Positions 27,274-36,193 of a DNA stretch of 64,000 nt are shown here, piece after piece. This DNA comes from Microlunatus sp. Gsoil 973 (GTDB lineage Bacteria; Actinomycetota; Actinomycetes; Propionibacteriales; Propionibacteriaceae): positions 2,976,001 through 3,040,000 of the forward strand of contig NZ_CP046122.1 in assembly GCF_009707365.1 (NCBI RefSeq). The letters are read 5' to 3'. Under the pieces are notes generated by a model. That model made no database searches. It worked only from the letters and a program-made list of their open reading frames with translations, and was not told the origin of the DNA. The first letter of the stretch is position 1, and each line of letters starts with the position of its first letter. Made by a program: the position numbers and the translations under genes.

Positions 27274-27659
27274 TTAGGCCTCCGCCGCCCGATCCCCGGC
27301 GTTCTCCCGGGCGAAGGACGCGTACACGTCGAGCAGCACCCGTTTCTGTCGTTCGGTGATCGAGGTGTCCGACAGCACCGCCGCCTCGACCGACGGCGAC
27401 GGATGGGCCTGCGGATCGAGGATCCCGGCCCGGACGTACAACTGCTCGGCCGAGATCCGCAACGCCGTCGCCAACTGCTGCAGCACCTCCGCCGACGGCT
27501 TGCGCAGTCCCCGCTCGATCTGACTCAGGTAGGGATTGGAGACCCCGGCCTGCTCCGCCAACTGCCGCAGCGACAGCCGCGCCGACCGGCGCTGCGCTGC
27601 GATGAACTCCCCAGTGACCCGAGCTGCTCACCCAACCCGGACGCGATGTTTCGTGCCAT
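27274..27659 (-). pseudogene. XRE-family transcriptional regulator, frameshifted near its N-terminus
   Basis: From the ATG at 27659 the frame reads MARNIASGLGEQLGSLG. It must then change frame to continue as EFIAAQRRSARLSLRQLAE and the helix-turn-helix AGVSNPYLSQIERGLRKPS. One G appears to be missing in the GGGG run at 27609-27612; restoring it gives a normal 128-residue protein. The HTH and the C-terminal ISAEQLYVRAGIL match the actinobacterial regulator family that includes Rv0474. No start codon precedes the HTH in its own frame, so as written it could be made only from an internal TTG. Sequencing error and true loss are both possible. Confidence 0.75.
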
Positions 27660-27665
27660 GGATCC

Positions 27666-27706
27666 ATTGTGCTAACTACAGCAAGCAATTTCAAGCAACT
27701 AGCTAG
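27666..27706 (-). promoter_or_regulatory. Promoter and putative operator of the XRE gene
   Basis: On the minus strand TTGAAA and CACAAT are 17 bp apart, and CACAAT ends 6 nt before the ATG. Two TTGCTTG direct repeats flank the -35 and a CTAGCTAG palindrome lies upstream, all plausible autoregulatory sites. Confidence 0.5.
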
Positions 27707-27738
27707 CACCCGGACGCGAGCGACGCTGTGGTTGCGGG

Positions 27739-30360
27739 TCACCCGCGACCGGACCGCGGCACGGATGCGGTGATCAGGCTGCCGTCCTCGCGACGTCCGC
27801 GGGTGGTGAACGCCTTCTCGGCATCGATCCGCGGGCCCTGATCGTCCAGCGGCACCAGCGTCGGCGGCCCTCCGGCCCGAACAGCCACCTCACGGCCGCG
27901 GACCGAGAATCTCGCCTCGGTGCCGTCCTCGACCACGAACTCGTACTGATCACGGGTCAGCTTGGCGCGGACTCGGGTGCCCTTCAGGATGAAACGGAAG
28001 GTCAGGGACGGCCACTCGTCCGGCAGTCGCGGGTCGAAAGTGATCTTGCCGTTGTAGTCGCGCAGTCCGCCGAACCCGGACACCAGGGCCGTCCACACCC
28101 CACCGGCGTTGGCGACGTGGACGCCGTCGCTGGTGTTTCCGTGCAGATCGGCAAGATCGACGAACAGCGCCTGCGTGAAGTAGTTCATCGCCAGTTTGTG
28201 GTAGCCGACCTCGGCGGCGATGATCGACTGGACGACTCCGGACAGGGTGGAGTCGCCGGTGGTGATCGAGTCGTAGTACTCGAAGTCGGTCTTCTTCTCG
28301 TCCAGGGTGAATTGATCACCCTGCAGAAAGAGAGCCAACACCACGTCGGCCTGCTTCAACACCTGGAAGCGGTAGATCACCAGCGGGTGGTAGTACAGCA
28401 GCAGCGGCCGCTTGTCCTTCGGTGTGTTGACCAGATCCCACACCTCGCGCTCCAGGAAGTGCGCATCCTGCGGGTGCACACCAAGACCCTCGTCGTACGG
28501 GATGTGCATGGCCTCCGCGGCGGCCGCCCATTCCTCGACCTCCTCCGGGTCGAGGCTCAGCCGCTGCGCCATCCGCTGATACTCCTCGGGTGCAACCCGG
28601 GCCAGGTCGGTGACCGTCTCTGCGGCCCGCCGCAGGTTGTAGCGAGCCATCAGATTGGTGAACAGGTTGTCGTTGACAACGGTGGTGTACTCGTCGGGAC
28701 CGGTGACGCTGTGGATGTGGAACGCCCCGTCACCGTTCTCCCGCCAGAAACCCAGGTCGGCCCACATCCGCGCCGTCTCGACGAGGATGTCAACACCCTG
28801 ACGATAGAGGAAGTCGGTGTCGCCGGTCGCCGCAACGTACTTGCACAGTGCGTAGGAGATGTCGGCGTCGATGTGATACTGCGCGGTGCCGGCAGCGTAG
28901 TAGGCCGATGCCTCGTGACCGTTGATCGTCCGCCACGGGAAGAGAGCGCCGCGTTCGGCAAGATCCTCGGCACGGATCCGTGCCGCGTCCAGCAGGTTGT
29001 AGCGGAACCGCATCGCGCTGCGGGCCATCGACGGTGTCGTGTAGATCAGGAACGGCAGCACATAGATCTCGGTGTCCCAGAAGTAGTGGCCGCCGTAGCC
29101 CGTACCGGTCACCCCCTTGGCCGGGACCCCGGACTGCTCGGCGCGGCCGGCGGCCTGGGCCAGTTGGAACAGGTTCCAGCGGACCGCCTGCTGCAGTTGC
29201 GGGCTGCCCTCGATCTCCACGTCGGAGTGTGCCCAGAAGTCGTCGAGCCAGGCCTTCTGGTCCTCGTACTGCTGCTGGACTCCCTGGTCGCGGGTACGGT
29301 CGAGCGTCCGCCGGCAGCGGTCGACCAGTTCACGCACCGGAACGCCGCGAGAGGTGTGATACGCCACCAGCTTGGTGATCTTGATCGGTACGCCCGGCTC
29401 GGCCTGGACCCGGAAGACCATCTTGCCCATGTCCTCGTCGGTGTCGATCAAGGCCTCGTGTCGGTTGGCGGTGTCGATGAGATGATCAATTCCGACGGCG
29501 AGCGTCATCTTGGAGTTGGCGGTCCGCCAGCCGAGGACCATCCGGTTGTCGCCGCACCAGTTGCTCTGCGGCTCAAGCACCCGGGACTCGAACGACTCCC
29601 CCTTGCGCGGATCCCAGCCCTCGCCCATCGCCGCCGATCTGACGTGGTATTCGTCCTTGCCGTCCTGCCGGTTCAGCACCTGCGACGACACCACCACCGG
29701 TGCCGAATGATCAAGGACGGTGATCTCCATCTCCATCACGGCGAGATGCCTTTGGGTGAAGGAGACCAACCGCTTGGACCGGACCCGGACCCTCTTCCCA
29801 CCCGGGGTGCGCCAGAGGATGCCGCGGGTCAGACAACCGGTACGGAAGTCCAGAGTCCGCTCGTAATCGTCCAGATCGGCAACCGACAGCAACATCGGCT
29901 CGTCATCGACGTACAGCTTCATCGTCTTGGTGTCGGGCACGTTCACGATCGTCTGCCCCACCCGGGCGAAGCCGAAGGCCTCCTCGGCGTGCCGGATCGG
30001 CCAGGTCTCGTGGAAGCCGTTGATGAAGGTGCCGTGGGTGTGTGTCTCCCGGCCCTCCTCGACATTGCCCCGGAACCCCAGGTAGCCGTTGCCCACCGCG
30101 AACAGGGTCTCGGTCGTCCCAAGATCACGGGTGCTGTAGAACGCCTCGGTCAGCTGCCACTCGCGGATCGGGAACCGCAACCGGTCCATGTGATCACGAA
30201 CCGCTGCCGGCTGGTCCGGCGCGGCACCGGGAGTGGCGGAATCCGGGGCCTTGGCCAGCAATTCGATCCTGGTCGCGCCGTCGTGGCCATCGCCGGTGTC
30301 GGCCGCCGCGCCGAGCTCGACCGCAGCATCCGGCTGCGGAGTGTCAAGGTCTGAACTCAT
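27739..30360 (-). CDS. Glycoside hydrolase family 65 protein (disaccharide phosphorylase)
   Basis: GH65 enzymes cleave alpha-linked glucose disaccharides (trehalose, maltose, kojibiose, nigerose) with inorganic phosphate, giving beta-glucose 1-phosphate. The 873-residue protein has the N-terminal beta-sandwich (ETLFAVGNGYLGFRGNVEEG, residues about 90-330) and an (alpha/alpha)6 barrel with GYGGHYFWDTEIYVLPF and INGHEASAYYAAGTAQYHI. The general-acid Glu is in HSVTGPDEYTTVVN, near residue 557. A disordered Asp/Ala-rich N-terminus of about 55 residues precedes the fold. Its start overlaps the stop of the beta-phosphoglucomutase gene by 4 nt, so the two work together. Which disaccharide is used cannot be read from the sequence. 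Confidence 0.92.
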   Translation of the reverse strand: MSSDLDTPQPDAAVELGAAADTGDGHDGATRIELLAKAPDSATPGAAPDQPAAVRDHMDRLRFPIREWQLTEAFYSTRDLGTTETLFAVGNGYLGFRGNVEEGRETHTHGTFINGFHETWPIRHAEEAFGFARVGQTIVNVPDTKTMKLYVDDEPMLLSVADLDDYERTLDFRTGCLTRGILWRTPGGKRVRVRSKRLVSFTQRHLAVMEMEITVLDHSAPVVVSSQVLNRQDGKDEYHVRSAAMGEGWDPRKGESFESRVLEPQSNWCGDNRMVLGWRTANSKMTLAVGIDHLIDTANRHEALIDTDEDMGKMVFRVQAEPGVPIKITKLVAYHTSRGVPVRELVDRCRRTLDRTRDQGVQQQYEDQKAWLDDFWAHSDVEIEGSPQLQQAVRWNLFQLAQAAGRAEQSGVPAKGVTGTGYGGHYFWDTEIYVLPFLIYTTPSMARSAMRFRYNLLDAARIRAEDLAERGALFPWRTINGHEASAYYAAGTAQYHIDADISYALCKYVAATGDTDFLYRQGVDILVETARMWADLGFWRENGDGAFHIHSVTGPDEYTTVVNDNLFTNLMARYNLRRAAETVTDLARVAPEEYQRMAQRLSLDPEEVEEWAAAAEAMHIPYDEGLGVHPQDAHFLEREVWDLVNTPKDKRPLLLYYHPLVIYRFQVLKQADVVLALFLQGDQFTLDEKKTDFEYYDSITTGDSTLSGVVQSIIAAEVGYHKLAMNYFTQALFVDLADLHGNTSDGVHVANAGGVWTALVSGFGGLRDYNGKITFDPRLPDEWPSLTFRFILKGTRVRAKLTRDQYEFVVEDGTEARFSVRGREVAVRAGGPPTLVPLDDQGPRIDAEKAFTTRGRREDGSLITASVPRSGRG

Positions 30361-31112
30361 TCGCCTACCAGCTCTCCAAGATCAGCCACCACGATGTCGG
30401 CCCCTGACTCACGCAGCCGCTCTGCGCCCGCACCCCGGTCGACGCCGACCACAAGTCCGAAGCCTCCGGCGCGCCCGGCGGCGACGCCGGACAAGGCATC
30501 CTCGACCACGACCGCCCGGTCGACCGAAACGTCGAGGTCGGATGCCGCAGCGGCGAAGGTGTCCGGCGAGGGCTTGCCGGCCAGCCCACGTTCGGCGGAC
30601 ACGTTGCCGTCGACGATCACCGGGAACCGGTCCAGCAGCCCGGCAGCCCGAAGCACCGGCCTGGCGTTGCGGGAGCTGGACACCACCGCCATCGGCGTCC
30701 CGGACGCCGCGAGGTGGTCCAGCAGTCGGACCGAGCCGGGATAGGGCTGCACACCGTCCGACTCCAGCACCCGGGAGAATTCGGCGTTCTTCCGGTTGCC
30801 CAGTCCGCAGATCGTCTCGACGTCCGGCGGATCATCCGGGGTGCCCTCGGGCAGTTCGATGCCCCGGGATGCCAGGAAGCTGCGTACGCCGTCGTAGCGC
30901 GGCTTGCCGTCGACGTAGTCGAAGTAGTCCTGCTCGGTGTAGGGCGGTTGGCCTTCGGAGGATTCCAGGAAGGCGGTGAACATCCGCGCCCAGGCGCGCA
31001 TGTGAACCTCGGCCGTGGGAGTCAGGACTCCGTCCAGGTCGAAGAGCACCGCCCCATACGATTCCAGCCCGTCCGATTCCGGGCCGGAAGATTCCGGGTT
31101 ACCTGTGGTCAC
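30357..31112 (-). CDS. Beta-phosphoglucomutase-type HAD hydrolase
   Basis: This HAD-superfamily enzyme probably converts the beta-glucose 1-phosphate released by the GH65 phosphorylase into glucose 6-phosphate. The nucleophile and acid/base Asp are in VLFDLDGVLTP. Other landmarks are AVVSSSRNARPVL (motif II), AGKPSPDTF (motif III Lys) and AVVVEDALSGVAAGRAGGF (motif IV). The cap domain contains DYFDYVDGKPRYDGV. I chose the GTG at 31112 (VTTGNPESSG), giving 251 residues; the longer frame upstream shows non-coding codon use. It overlaps the GH65 start as ATGA. Confidence 0.87.
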   Translation of the reverse strand: MTTGNPESSGPESDGLESYGAVLFDLDGVLTPTAEVHMRAWARMFTAFLESSEGQPPYTEQDYFDYVDGKPRYDGVRSFLASRGIELPEGTPDDPPDVETICGLGNRKNAEFSRVLESDGVQPYPGSVRLLDHLAASGTPMAVVSSSRNARPVLRAAGLLDRFPVIVDGNVSAERGLAGKPSPDTFAAAASDLDVSVDRAVVVEDALSGVAAGRAGGFGLVVGVDRGAGAERLRESGADIVVADLGELVGE

Positions 31113-31175
31113 AGGCCTCAAGCGTAGGGCCTCGCTAGGTGAACCTTCGACTACAGCCGCCAACTGCGACCGACA

Positions 31176-31964
31176 TCAGCCCGGCTGGGCCCGGTCGATC
31201 CAATCGGCAACCAGGGCCCGCACCAGCTCGGGCTGCTCGTGAGGCAGCGCGTGGCCGGCGTTGTCGAGGACGGCGAGGGTGGCCCTCGGATACTTGTCCC
31301 GCAGTTCGACCGCCGTCTCGTAGCCCGCGGTCGAGTCTCGACGTCCGGCCAGGATCAGCGCCGGCTTGTCGAAGGTGCCGGTACCGAGATCGATTCTCCA
31401 ATTGCCGAGGATCCTGCCGACAGCCGCTTCGTCGACCAGGGCGATGCCCGGCAGCACCTGGTCGCGATACCGGCGTGCAGTCCCGGCGGTGCGAATCACG
31501 AAGTAGTCGTCGAACCCGGACCGCTGCTCCGGACCAAGATCATCGTAGGCATCGGGATCGATCCGGAGCGCGATCTGCTCCGGTAGGGCTCCGGTGTGCT
31601 CGCCGATCGGGCAGAGCAGCGCCAGTCCGAGCACCGACTCCGGCCGTCGGGCCGCCAGGCCGCGAGCCAGATAGGCGCCGTATGAGTGACCCAGCACCAG
31701 GGCCGGACCGCCGACCAGGCGGTCGACGAACTCCCCGAGCAGCCGGACCACGTCGTCGTTGCCGGCCAGCCGGTCCCCTGCCCTGGTCCGGCCCATTCCC
31801 GGGAGATCGGGGTAGATCCGCCGCAGTCCCTGATGGGGCAGGAAATCCTCGGCGGCTGCCTCGATCTCGCGATGGTCGACTCCGGCGCCGTGCAGCGCAA
31901 CCAGCGCCGGCCCGGAACCGTGCTCGGCATAGTGCACCGCGACGTTGTCGATCATGCACTCCAC
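31176..31964 (-). CDS. Alpha/beta fold hydrolase
   Basis: This is a small alpha/beta hydrolase of about 262 residues. The oxyanion strand is ALVALHGAGVDH, the nucleophile elbow GHSYGAYLARGLA, the acid Asp lies in LILAGRRDST, and the catalytic His in NAGHALPHEQPELV. The substrate is unknown. I chose the GTG at 31964 because a TACGGT -10 hexamer ends 7 nt before it (leaderless). A GTG three codons upstream and an ATG three codons downstream are alternatives. It lies upstream of the HAD gene on the same strand with a gap of about 60 bp. Confidence 0.8.
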   Translation of the reverse strand: MECMIDNVAVHYAEHGSGPALVALHGAGVDHREIEAAAEDFLPHQGLRRIYPDLPGMGRTRAGDRLAGNDDVVRLLGEFVDRLVGGPALVLGHSYGAYLARGLAARRPESVLGLALLCPIGEHTGALPEQIALRIDPDAYDDLGPEQRSGFDDYFVIRTAGTARRYRDQVLPGIALVDEAAVGRILGNWRIDLGTGTFDKPALILAGRRDSTAGYETAVELRDKYPRATLAVLDNAGHALPHEQPELVRALVADWIDRAQPG

Positions 31965-32050
31965 GAACCTCACCGTACCCAGCGGCTCTGAGACTCCGGA
32001 TCGCAGCTGGGGGCACGAAATATCGGCTTTACCGAAGCGAGGTCACGACC

Positions 32051-32056
32051 TAGGTT
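32051..32056 (+). promoter_or_regulatory. -10 element of the APH(6)-like gene
   Basis: TAGGTT ends 7 nt before the GTG at 32064, consistent with a leaderless transcript. Confidence 0.4.
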
Positions 32057-32063
32057 TCGTTGG

Positions 32064-32945
32064 GTGCCGCCGACCGAAGCCGAGTGGAGATCGCAGCTGC
32101 CCCGACTGGTCCCCGACTACACCCGGCGGTGGAACCTCCGGCTCGGCACGCCGTTCACCGGCGGCAGCGCCTCGTTCACTGCACCGGCAACGACCCCCGA
32201 CGGCACACCCGCGGTCCTCAAGCTGTCCTGGCCGCACCGCGAGGCCGACTTCGAGGCGGACGCTCTGCAATGGTGGGACGGTCGCGGCGCCGTACGTCTC
32301 CTGCAGCAGGACCGCCGCCACTACGCGCTATTGATGGAGCGGTGCGAACCGGGGCTTCGGCTCGGTGATCATCACGGACTGGCCGCGGACCGGCGGCTGA
32401 TCGTCGCCGCCGAGCTGCTGGCCGGCCTGTGGCGGACCGGCGTACCCGAGACGGCACCGTACGAGCGGGTGGCCGATGTCACCGCTGAGTGGGCGGACCT
32501 GGCGGCACGACGGATGGAGACGATCAGACCGCCGTACGATCCCGGGCTCGTCGCTCAGGGCGTCGACCTGCTCAGGTCACTGCCAACATCGGCGACCCGG
32601 ACGGTCATCGTGCACGGCGATTTCAATCCGGGCAACATCCTGTCGGCGACCCGCTGCCCGTGGCTGGTGATCGATCCCAAGCCGATGATCGGCGACCCCG
32701 GTTACGACCTGGCGCCGCTGGTGTTGCAGGTCGACGATCCGTTCCGCCACTCGGATGTCCGCGCGGTGCTCCGTACCCGATTCGGACTGGTCTCCGACGC
32801 GCTTGGCGAGCCGGTCGACCGGCTGGTCGCCTGGTCAGTGGCGCGGGGCGTCGAAGCGGCGCTGTGGCACGCGGCCCGGTCGGAGATGTCCGAAGGCGCC
32901 GACGAGATGGCCAGGACCGCAACCCTGGCTCACCTGATCAGCTGA
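32064..32945 (+). CDS. Aminoglycoside 6-phosphotransferase/hydroxyurea kinase-like protein
   Basis: The 293-residue protein belongs to the APH(6)/Hur kinase-fold family that phosphorylates streptomycin or hydroxyurea. Landmarks are the ATP Lys in AVLKLSWPHREADFE, YALLMERCEPGLRLGD at the hinge, the catalytic loop VIVHGDFNPGNIL and the Mg-binding VIDPKPMIGDPGYDLA. Environmental actinobacteria often carry such genes without clinical resistance; true resistance is an inference. It starts at a GTG with a -10 hexamer just before it. Its last 8 nt overlap the convergent DUF1479 gene. Confidence 0.85.
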   Translation: MPPTEAEWRSQLPRLVPDYTRRWNLRLGTPFTGGSASFTAPATTPDGTPAVLKLSWPHREADFEADALQWWDGRGAVRLLQQDRRHYALLMERCEPGLRLGDHHGLAADRRLIVAAELLAGLWRTGVPETAPYERVADVTAEWADLAARRMETIRPPYDPGLVAQGVDLLRSLPTSATRTVIVHGDFNPGNILSATRCPWLVIDPKPMIGDPGYDLAPLVLQVDDPFRHSDVRAVLRTRFGLVSDALGEPVDRLVAWSVARGVEAALWHAARSEMSEGADEMARTATLAHLIS

Positions 32946-34233
32946 GTCCGAGGCCGCGGCGGCCGATGTGGTTGAGCTGCTCGGGCAGGAACCGGCCGGA
33001 CCAGTCGCGCTCGTAGTGCTCGGCGGGAAAATCGGACGGGCTGGAGCCGTCGGCGAACGCGTCGCGGACCGAGGCGGCGTAGGCCTCGTTCCGGGGGCAC
33101 CACGGTGCGGCGGGGATGTACATGACGTTGCCCCATCCCTTTTGATCATGCACCGGGGCGACGCTGTGGATCATGTCGCAGTGCCACCACACCGAGTCGC
33201 CGGCCCGGACGTCGGGGATGCCGCTGATCGCGCGCAGCAGCAGGGAGTGCCATTTCTCGCTGGCCGGGAAGACCTGATTGGTGGTGACCCCGCACATGTC
33301 ATCCTCGGGCACGTCGGAGAGCAGCGGGCGGAGCATCAGGTAGCCCATCGCCTCGGGGATCGGCACGGTGTGCAGCACGCCCTGGTCGTGGTCCATGTCG
33401 GACAGAGCAGTCCAGCCCTGGAAGGTGCGGAAGGCCGAGCACATCGTCGAACCCGGGTAGGTCGGGCCGGCGGTGCGATAGGCGGCGTCATAGGGGTTGT
33501 AGGACTCGATGGTGCCGTCGAACAGGTGCCGGAACGCCTTCTGGTAAGCCTCGGTCATCCACAGGTCGAGCGTGCCGGGGTCGAGGTGCGTGCCGAGCCC
33601 GCCGGAGTTGCTTCCCGGCGGGCGGCGGCGGATCCGGTCGGGATACAGCGAGTCGCGGTCGGGGTCGAACCACTGCACGCCCTCGGAGTCGTACTGCCAC
33701 AGGGAGTTGAGGAGGCTCTGCACCGTGGCCATCCGTTCGCTCTGCCGGGCCTCCATCTGTGCGGTGGACCAGTAGATCGGATAGATCTCGGGCTTGGAGC
33801 CGACGCTACCGAAGAAGTCGTCACCCGGTCCGCGGTAGTTCTCGAAGAACCGGTTGCGCTCGACGTAGTCGACGACCGCCGCGTCCCAGGCCCGCGCCTG
33901 CTCGTGCGGGAAGTGGCCGCGGACCACAAGGCAGCCGCGCCTGCGCAGCTTGTCCAGCTGCCCGGCGGAGACGGTGCCCGCCTCGATGTCGGCGTAGTCG
34001 ATGGCCGGCCAGATCTCTTCGCCGCGTGCCCGGGCCGCCTCGATCTCGGTAACCGCATCAAAGATCCGGGCCTCGAGAACGGCGAACACCTCTTCGACAC
34101 TGCGACCGGATGCGGCGATGCGTGCTCTGAGGGCAGGTTTGATCTCGCGAATCGCTGCTTTCAGGTCGTCAGGAGTGGTCTCCCAGTGCGGGAGCGACGG
34201 CAACTCGACCTGCTGCATGTCGTGGACGGCCAT
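32938..34233 (-). CDS. DUF1479 (YbiU-like) Fe(II)/2-oxoglutarate-dependent dioxygenase
   Basis: The 431-residue protein matches the DUF1479/YbiU family of the cupin-fold, phytanoyl-dioxygenase-related enzymes. The iron site HxD lies in GTHLDPGTLDLW and the distal His and 2-oxoglutarate region in DSVWWHCDMIHSVAP. Other family landmarks are RGCLVVRGHFPHEQA and IYPIYWSTAQ. The substrate is not known; many relatives act on sugars or small acids in catabolic loci. It is divergent from a ROK regulator with one operator-like dyad between them, so that regulator probably controls it. Confidence 0.85.
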   Translation of the reverse strand: MAVHDMQQVELPSLPHWETTPDDLKAAIREIKPALRARIAASGRSVEEVFAVLEARIFDAVTEIEAARARGEEIWPAIDYADIEAGTVSAGQLDKLRRRGCLVVRGHFPHEQARAWDAAVVDYVERNRFFENYRGPGDDFFGSVGSKPEIYPIYWSTAQMEARQSERMATVQSLLNSLWQYDSEGVQWFDPDRDSLYPDRIRRRPPGSNSGGLGTHLDPGTLDLWMTEAYQKAFRHLFDGTIESYNPYDAAYRTAGPTYPGSTMCSAFRTFQGWTALSDMDHDQGVLHTVPIPEAMGYLMLRPLLSDVPEDDMCGVTTNQVFPASEKWHSLLLRAISGIPDVRAGDSVWWHCDMIHSVAPVHDQKGWGNVMYIPAAPWCPRNEAYAASVRDAFADGSSPSDFPAEHYERDWSGRFLPEQLNHIGRRGLGLS

Positions 34234-34296
34234 GGCGCTGGCTCCATTCAGGAAGGACTGCTTACTTGAACGGCAGCATAGGCCCGGTCGAACGAT

Positions 34297-34320
34297 TTAG
34301 GCAACAGCCCTAACTAGAAT
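34297..34320. promoter_or_regulatory. ROK-gene promoter with operator dyad
   Basis: TTAGG and CCTAA are separated by 7 bp (34297-34313). Directly after, TAGAAT (34315-34320) is a near-consensus -10 whose end lies 6 nt before the ATG. A regulator bound here would block the leaderless ROK transcript and affect the divergent DUF1479 gene. Confidence 0.55.
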
Positions 34321-34326
34321 GCTGGC

Positions 34327-35442
34327 ATGACGCCGGCCAAGCCGTCCCTGGAACTGCTTCGATCGCTGACCGACGAGCACGTGCTCCGGGCACTGATCAC
34401 TGAACGCCGGCTGACCCGCGCCGAGATCGCGGCCAGGACCGGGATCTCCAAGCCGACCATCGGTGAGAGCATCCGCCGACTGGCCGCATCCGGGCTGGTC
34501 CACGACACCGGCGAGCGCACCACCGGTCGTGGCCGGGTCGGCACCTATTACGCCCTCAGCCCGGGCCTCGCCACGGCGCTGGTGGTCGGCATCGCCCCGG
34601 AGGGCATCGTCGCCGAGGCCGTCGACGTCTACGGCGATGTCGTCGCCCGGCAGGTCGAGGAGGTCGGCCGTCCGGCAGTCGCGGCCCAGGTAGCCCAACA
34701 CCTACGGACGGCCGCCATGTCCGTGCTGTCCGACCGGGCCGGGATCGCGGTGGTGTCCGCCGCCGACCCGGTCGACCGCGCAACCGGCCGGCTGATCCAC
34801 CTGCCCTACGCCCCGTTCCTGGTCGGCGAACTGTCGCCGGCCGACGTCCTTGCTCCACTGGTCGACGGCCCGGTGCTGGTGGACAACGACGTCAACTGGG
34901 CGGCGACGACGGAGCGGGCGAGCGCCGACGCCGCGCCCGACGACTTCGCCTACCTCTACCTGGGCGAGGGCCTGGGTTGTGCGGTGGTCACCGACGGCGA
35001 GGTACGGCGCGGGCATCGCGGACTCGCCGGCGAGGTGGCCGACGTGCTGACCTGCGGTCCGCGGGGCCGGGCCACCCGATTCATCGACGTCTTCGCCACG
35101 GTGGGCTTGCACCAACCGGGCTCGACCGCCATCGACGTGCCGGCTCTGCTCGCCGCTCTCGATCAGCGGACGCCGGGGGTGATCGACGTCCTCGCCGAGG
35201 CGATCGCCGGTGTGGTTGCCGCACTGATCGCCCTGGACGATCCGCAGTTCGTCGTCCTCGGCGGCAGCTGGGGACAGCACCCGGTGATCTCCGCTGCCGT
35301 GACCGGGGCCCTGGCGCAGCAGCCGCGGGCCGTGCCGGTCAGGCCGCCGTTGGTCACCGGCGAGCCGGCGCTCGCCGGTGCCCGCCGGCGTGCCGTCGAG
35401 GATCTGCGCACCCGGGTCACCCGAGCGTCAACAAGCGGTTAG
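34327..35442 (+). CDS. ROK family transcriptional regulator
   Basis: The 371-residue protein has an N-terminal winged helix (LTRAEIAARTGISKPTIGESIRRLAASGLV) followed by a ROK sugar-kinase-like domain (VLVDNDVNWAATTERA, YLYLGEGLGCAVVTDGEV, GLAGEVADVL). The zinc-binding GHxxxxxxCxCGxxGCxE motif of classic ROK proteins is degenerate here (CGPRGRATRF), which favours a regulator over a kinase. The ligand is probably a sugar or derivative. It has its own leaderless promoter with an operator-like dyad and faces the DUF1479 gene. Confidence 0.87.
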   Translation: MTPAKPSLELLRSLTDEHVLRALITERRLTRAEIAARTGISKPTIGESIRRLAASGLVHDTGERTTGRGRVGTYYALSPGLATALVVGIAPEGIVAEAVDVYGDVVARQVEEVGRPAVAAQVAQHLRTAAMSVLSDRAGIAVVSAADPVDRATGRLIHLPYAPFLVGELSPADVLAPLVDGPVLVDNDVNWAATTERASADAAPDDFAYLYLGEGLGCAVVTDGEVRRGHRGLAGEVADVLTCGPRGRATRFIDVFATVGLHQPGSTAIDVPALLAALDQRTPGVIDVLAEAIAGVVAALIALDDPQFVVLGGSWGQHPVISAAVTGALAQQPRAVPVRPPLVTGEPALAGARRRAVEDLRTRVTRASTSG

Positions 35443-35544
35443 TTGTACCAGCCGGCGCGGCGCATCGACCTCGATCACCTCACCGTCACTGATCACCTCG
35501 GGGCAGCCCATGGTCACCCGTGAAGGCTGTCGTAGGGTCGGCCC

Positions 35545-36132
35545 GTGGCAACACGCGTCTGGTACGAGACCCACTCGACGACGCTGGACAACGAGGCAGG
35601 CGTCGCCACCGGCTGGCTGCCCGGCGAACTGTCCGAGGTCGGGCGGCAGCAGGCTCTCACCCTTGCCCGGAGGATCGATCACCGGAAACCGGACGTGATC
35701 TTCTGTTCCGATCTGGCCCGCGCCGTGCAGACCGCAACCGTTGCGCTCGAGCAGTCCGCGATCCAACCGCCGGTCCTTTTGGACTGGCGGCTGCGCGAAT
35801 GCGACTACGGACGATTGAACGGCGCTCCGAGCACCGAGGTCCATCGTGACCGGGTGCGGTACGCCCACCATCCCTACCCGGACGGGGAAAGCTGGCAGAC
35901 CGCCATAGACCGGGTCGCAGCCGCCACGTCGGATGCCGCTGCCCGCCACGCCGGCGGCACGATCATGATCATCGGCCACATCGCCACCTACCTCGGTGTC
36001 CGTCGCGCGGCTGGCGACAGCACGCCGCTCGCCGATCTGATCACTGAGGAATTCGTCTGGCAGCCCGGCTGGGTGTACGACCTGGGCTCCGAGCCTGCAG
36101 GGAAAGGACCGGCGCCGTCGGAAGCCACGTGA
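35545..36132 (+). CDS. Histidine phosphatase superfamily protein with a variant RHG motif
   Basis: The 195-residue protein has the phosphoglycerate mutase-like fold: WLPGELSEVGRQQALTLARRI, FCSDLARAVQTATVAL, LRECDYGRLNG, PDGESWQTAIDRV and MIIGHIATYLGV with the second His. The N-terminal active-site RHG is replaced by THS (VWYETHSTTLDNEAG), keeping the His but not the Arg. Actinobacteria carry a subfamily with this STTLDNEAG stretch, so the change may be subfamily-wide. Activity and substrate are uncertain. The GTG is preceded by TAGGGT ending 6 nt upstream. Confidence 0.83.
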   Translation: MATRVWYETHSTTLDNEAGVATGWLPGELSEVGRQQALTLARRIDHRKPDVIFCSDLARAVQTATVALEQSAIQPPVLLDWRLRECDYGRLNGAPSTEVHRDRVRYAHHPYPDGESWQTAIDRVAAATSDAAARHAGGTIMIIGHIATYLGVRRAAGDSTPLADLITEEFVWQPGWVYDLGSEPAGKGPAPSEAT

Positions 36133-36193
36133 CCGGTTGGCGAGTGACCGACCCGGGCGATTACCGACGCGCGACGCCGGGCAGGATGTGATC

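Noticed and set aside
28117-30354. A 745-codon open frame on the plus strand opposite the GH65 gene
   Set aside because: It is an antisense shadow produced by G/C-rich third codon positions. The minus-strand frame has clear GH65 motifs and this one has no recognisable domain or ribosome site.
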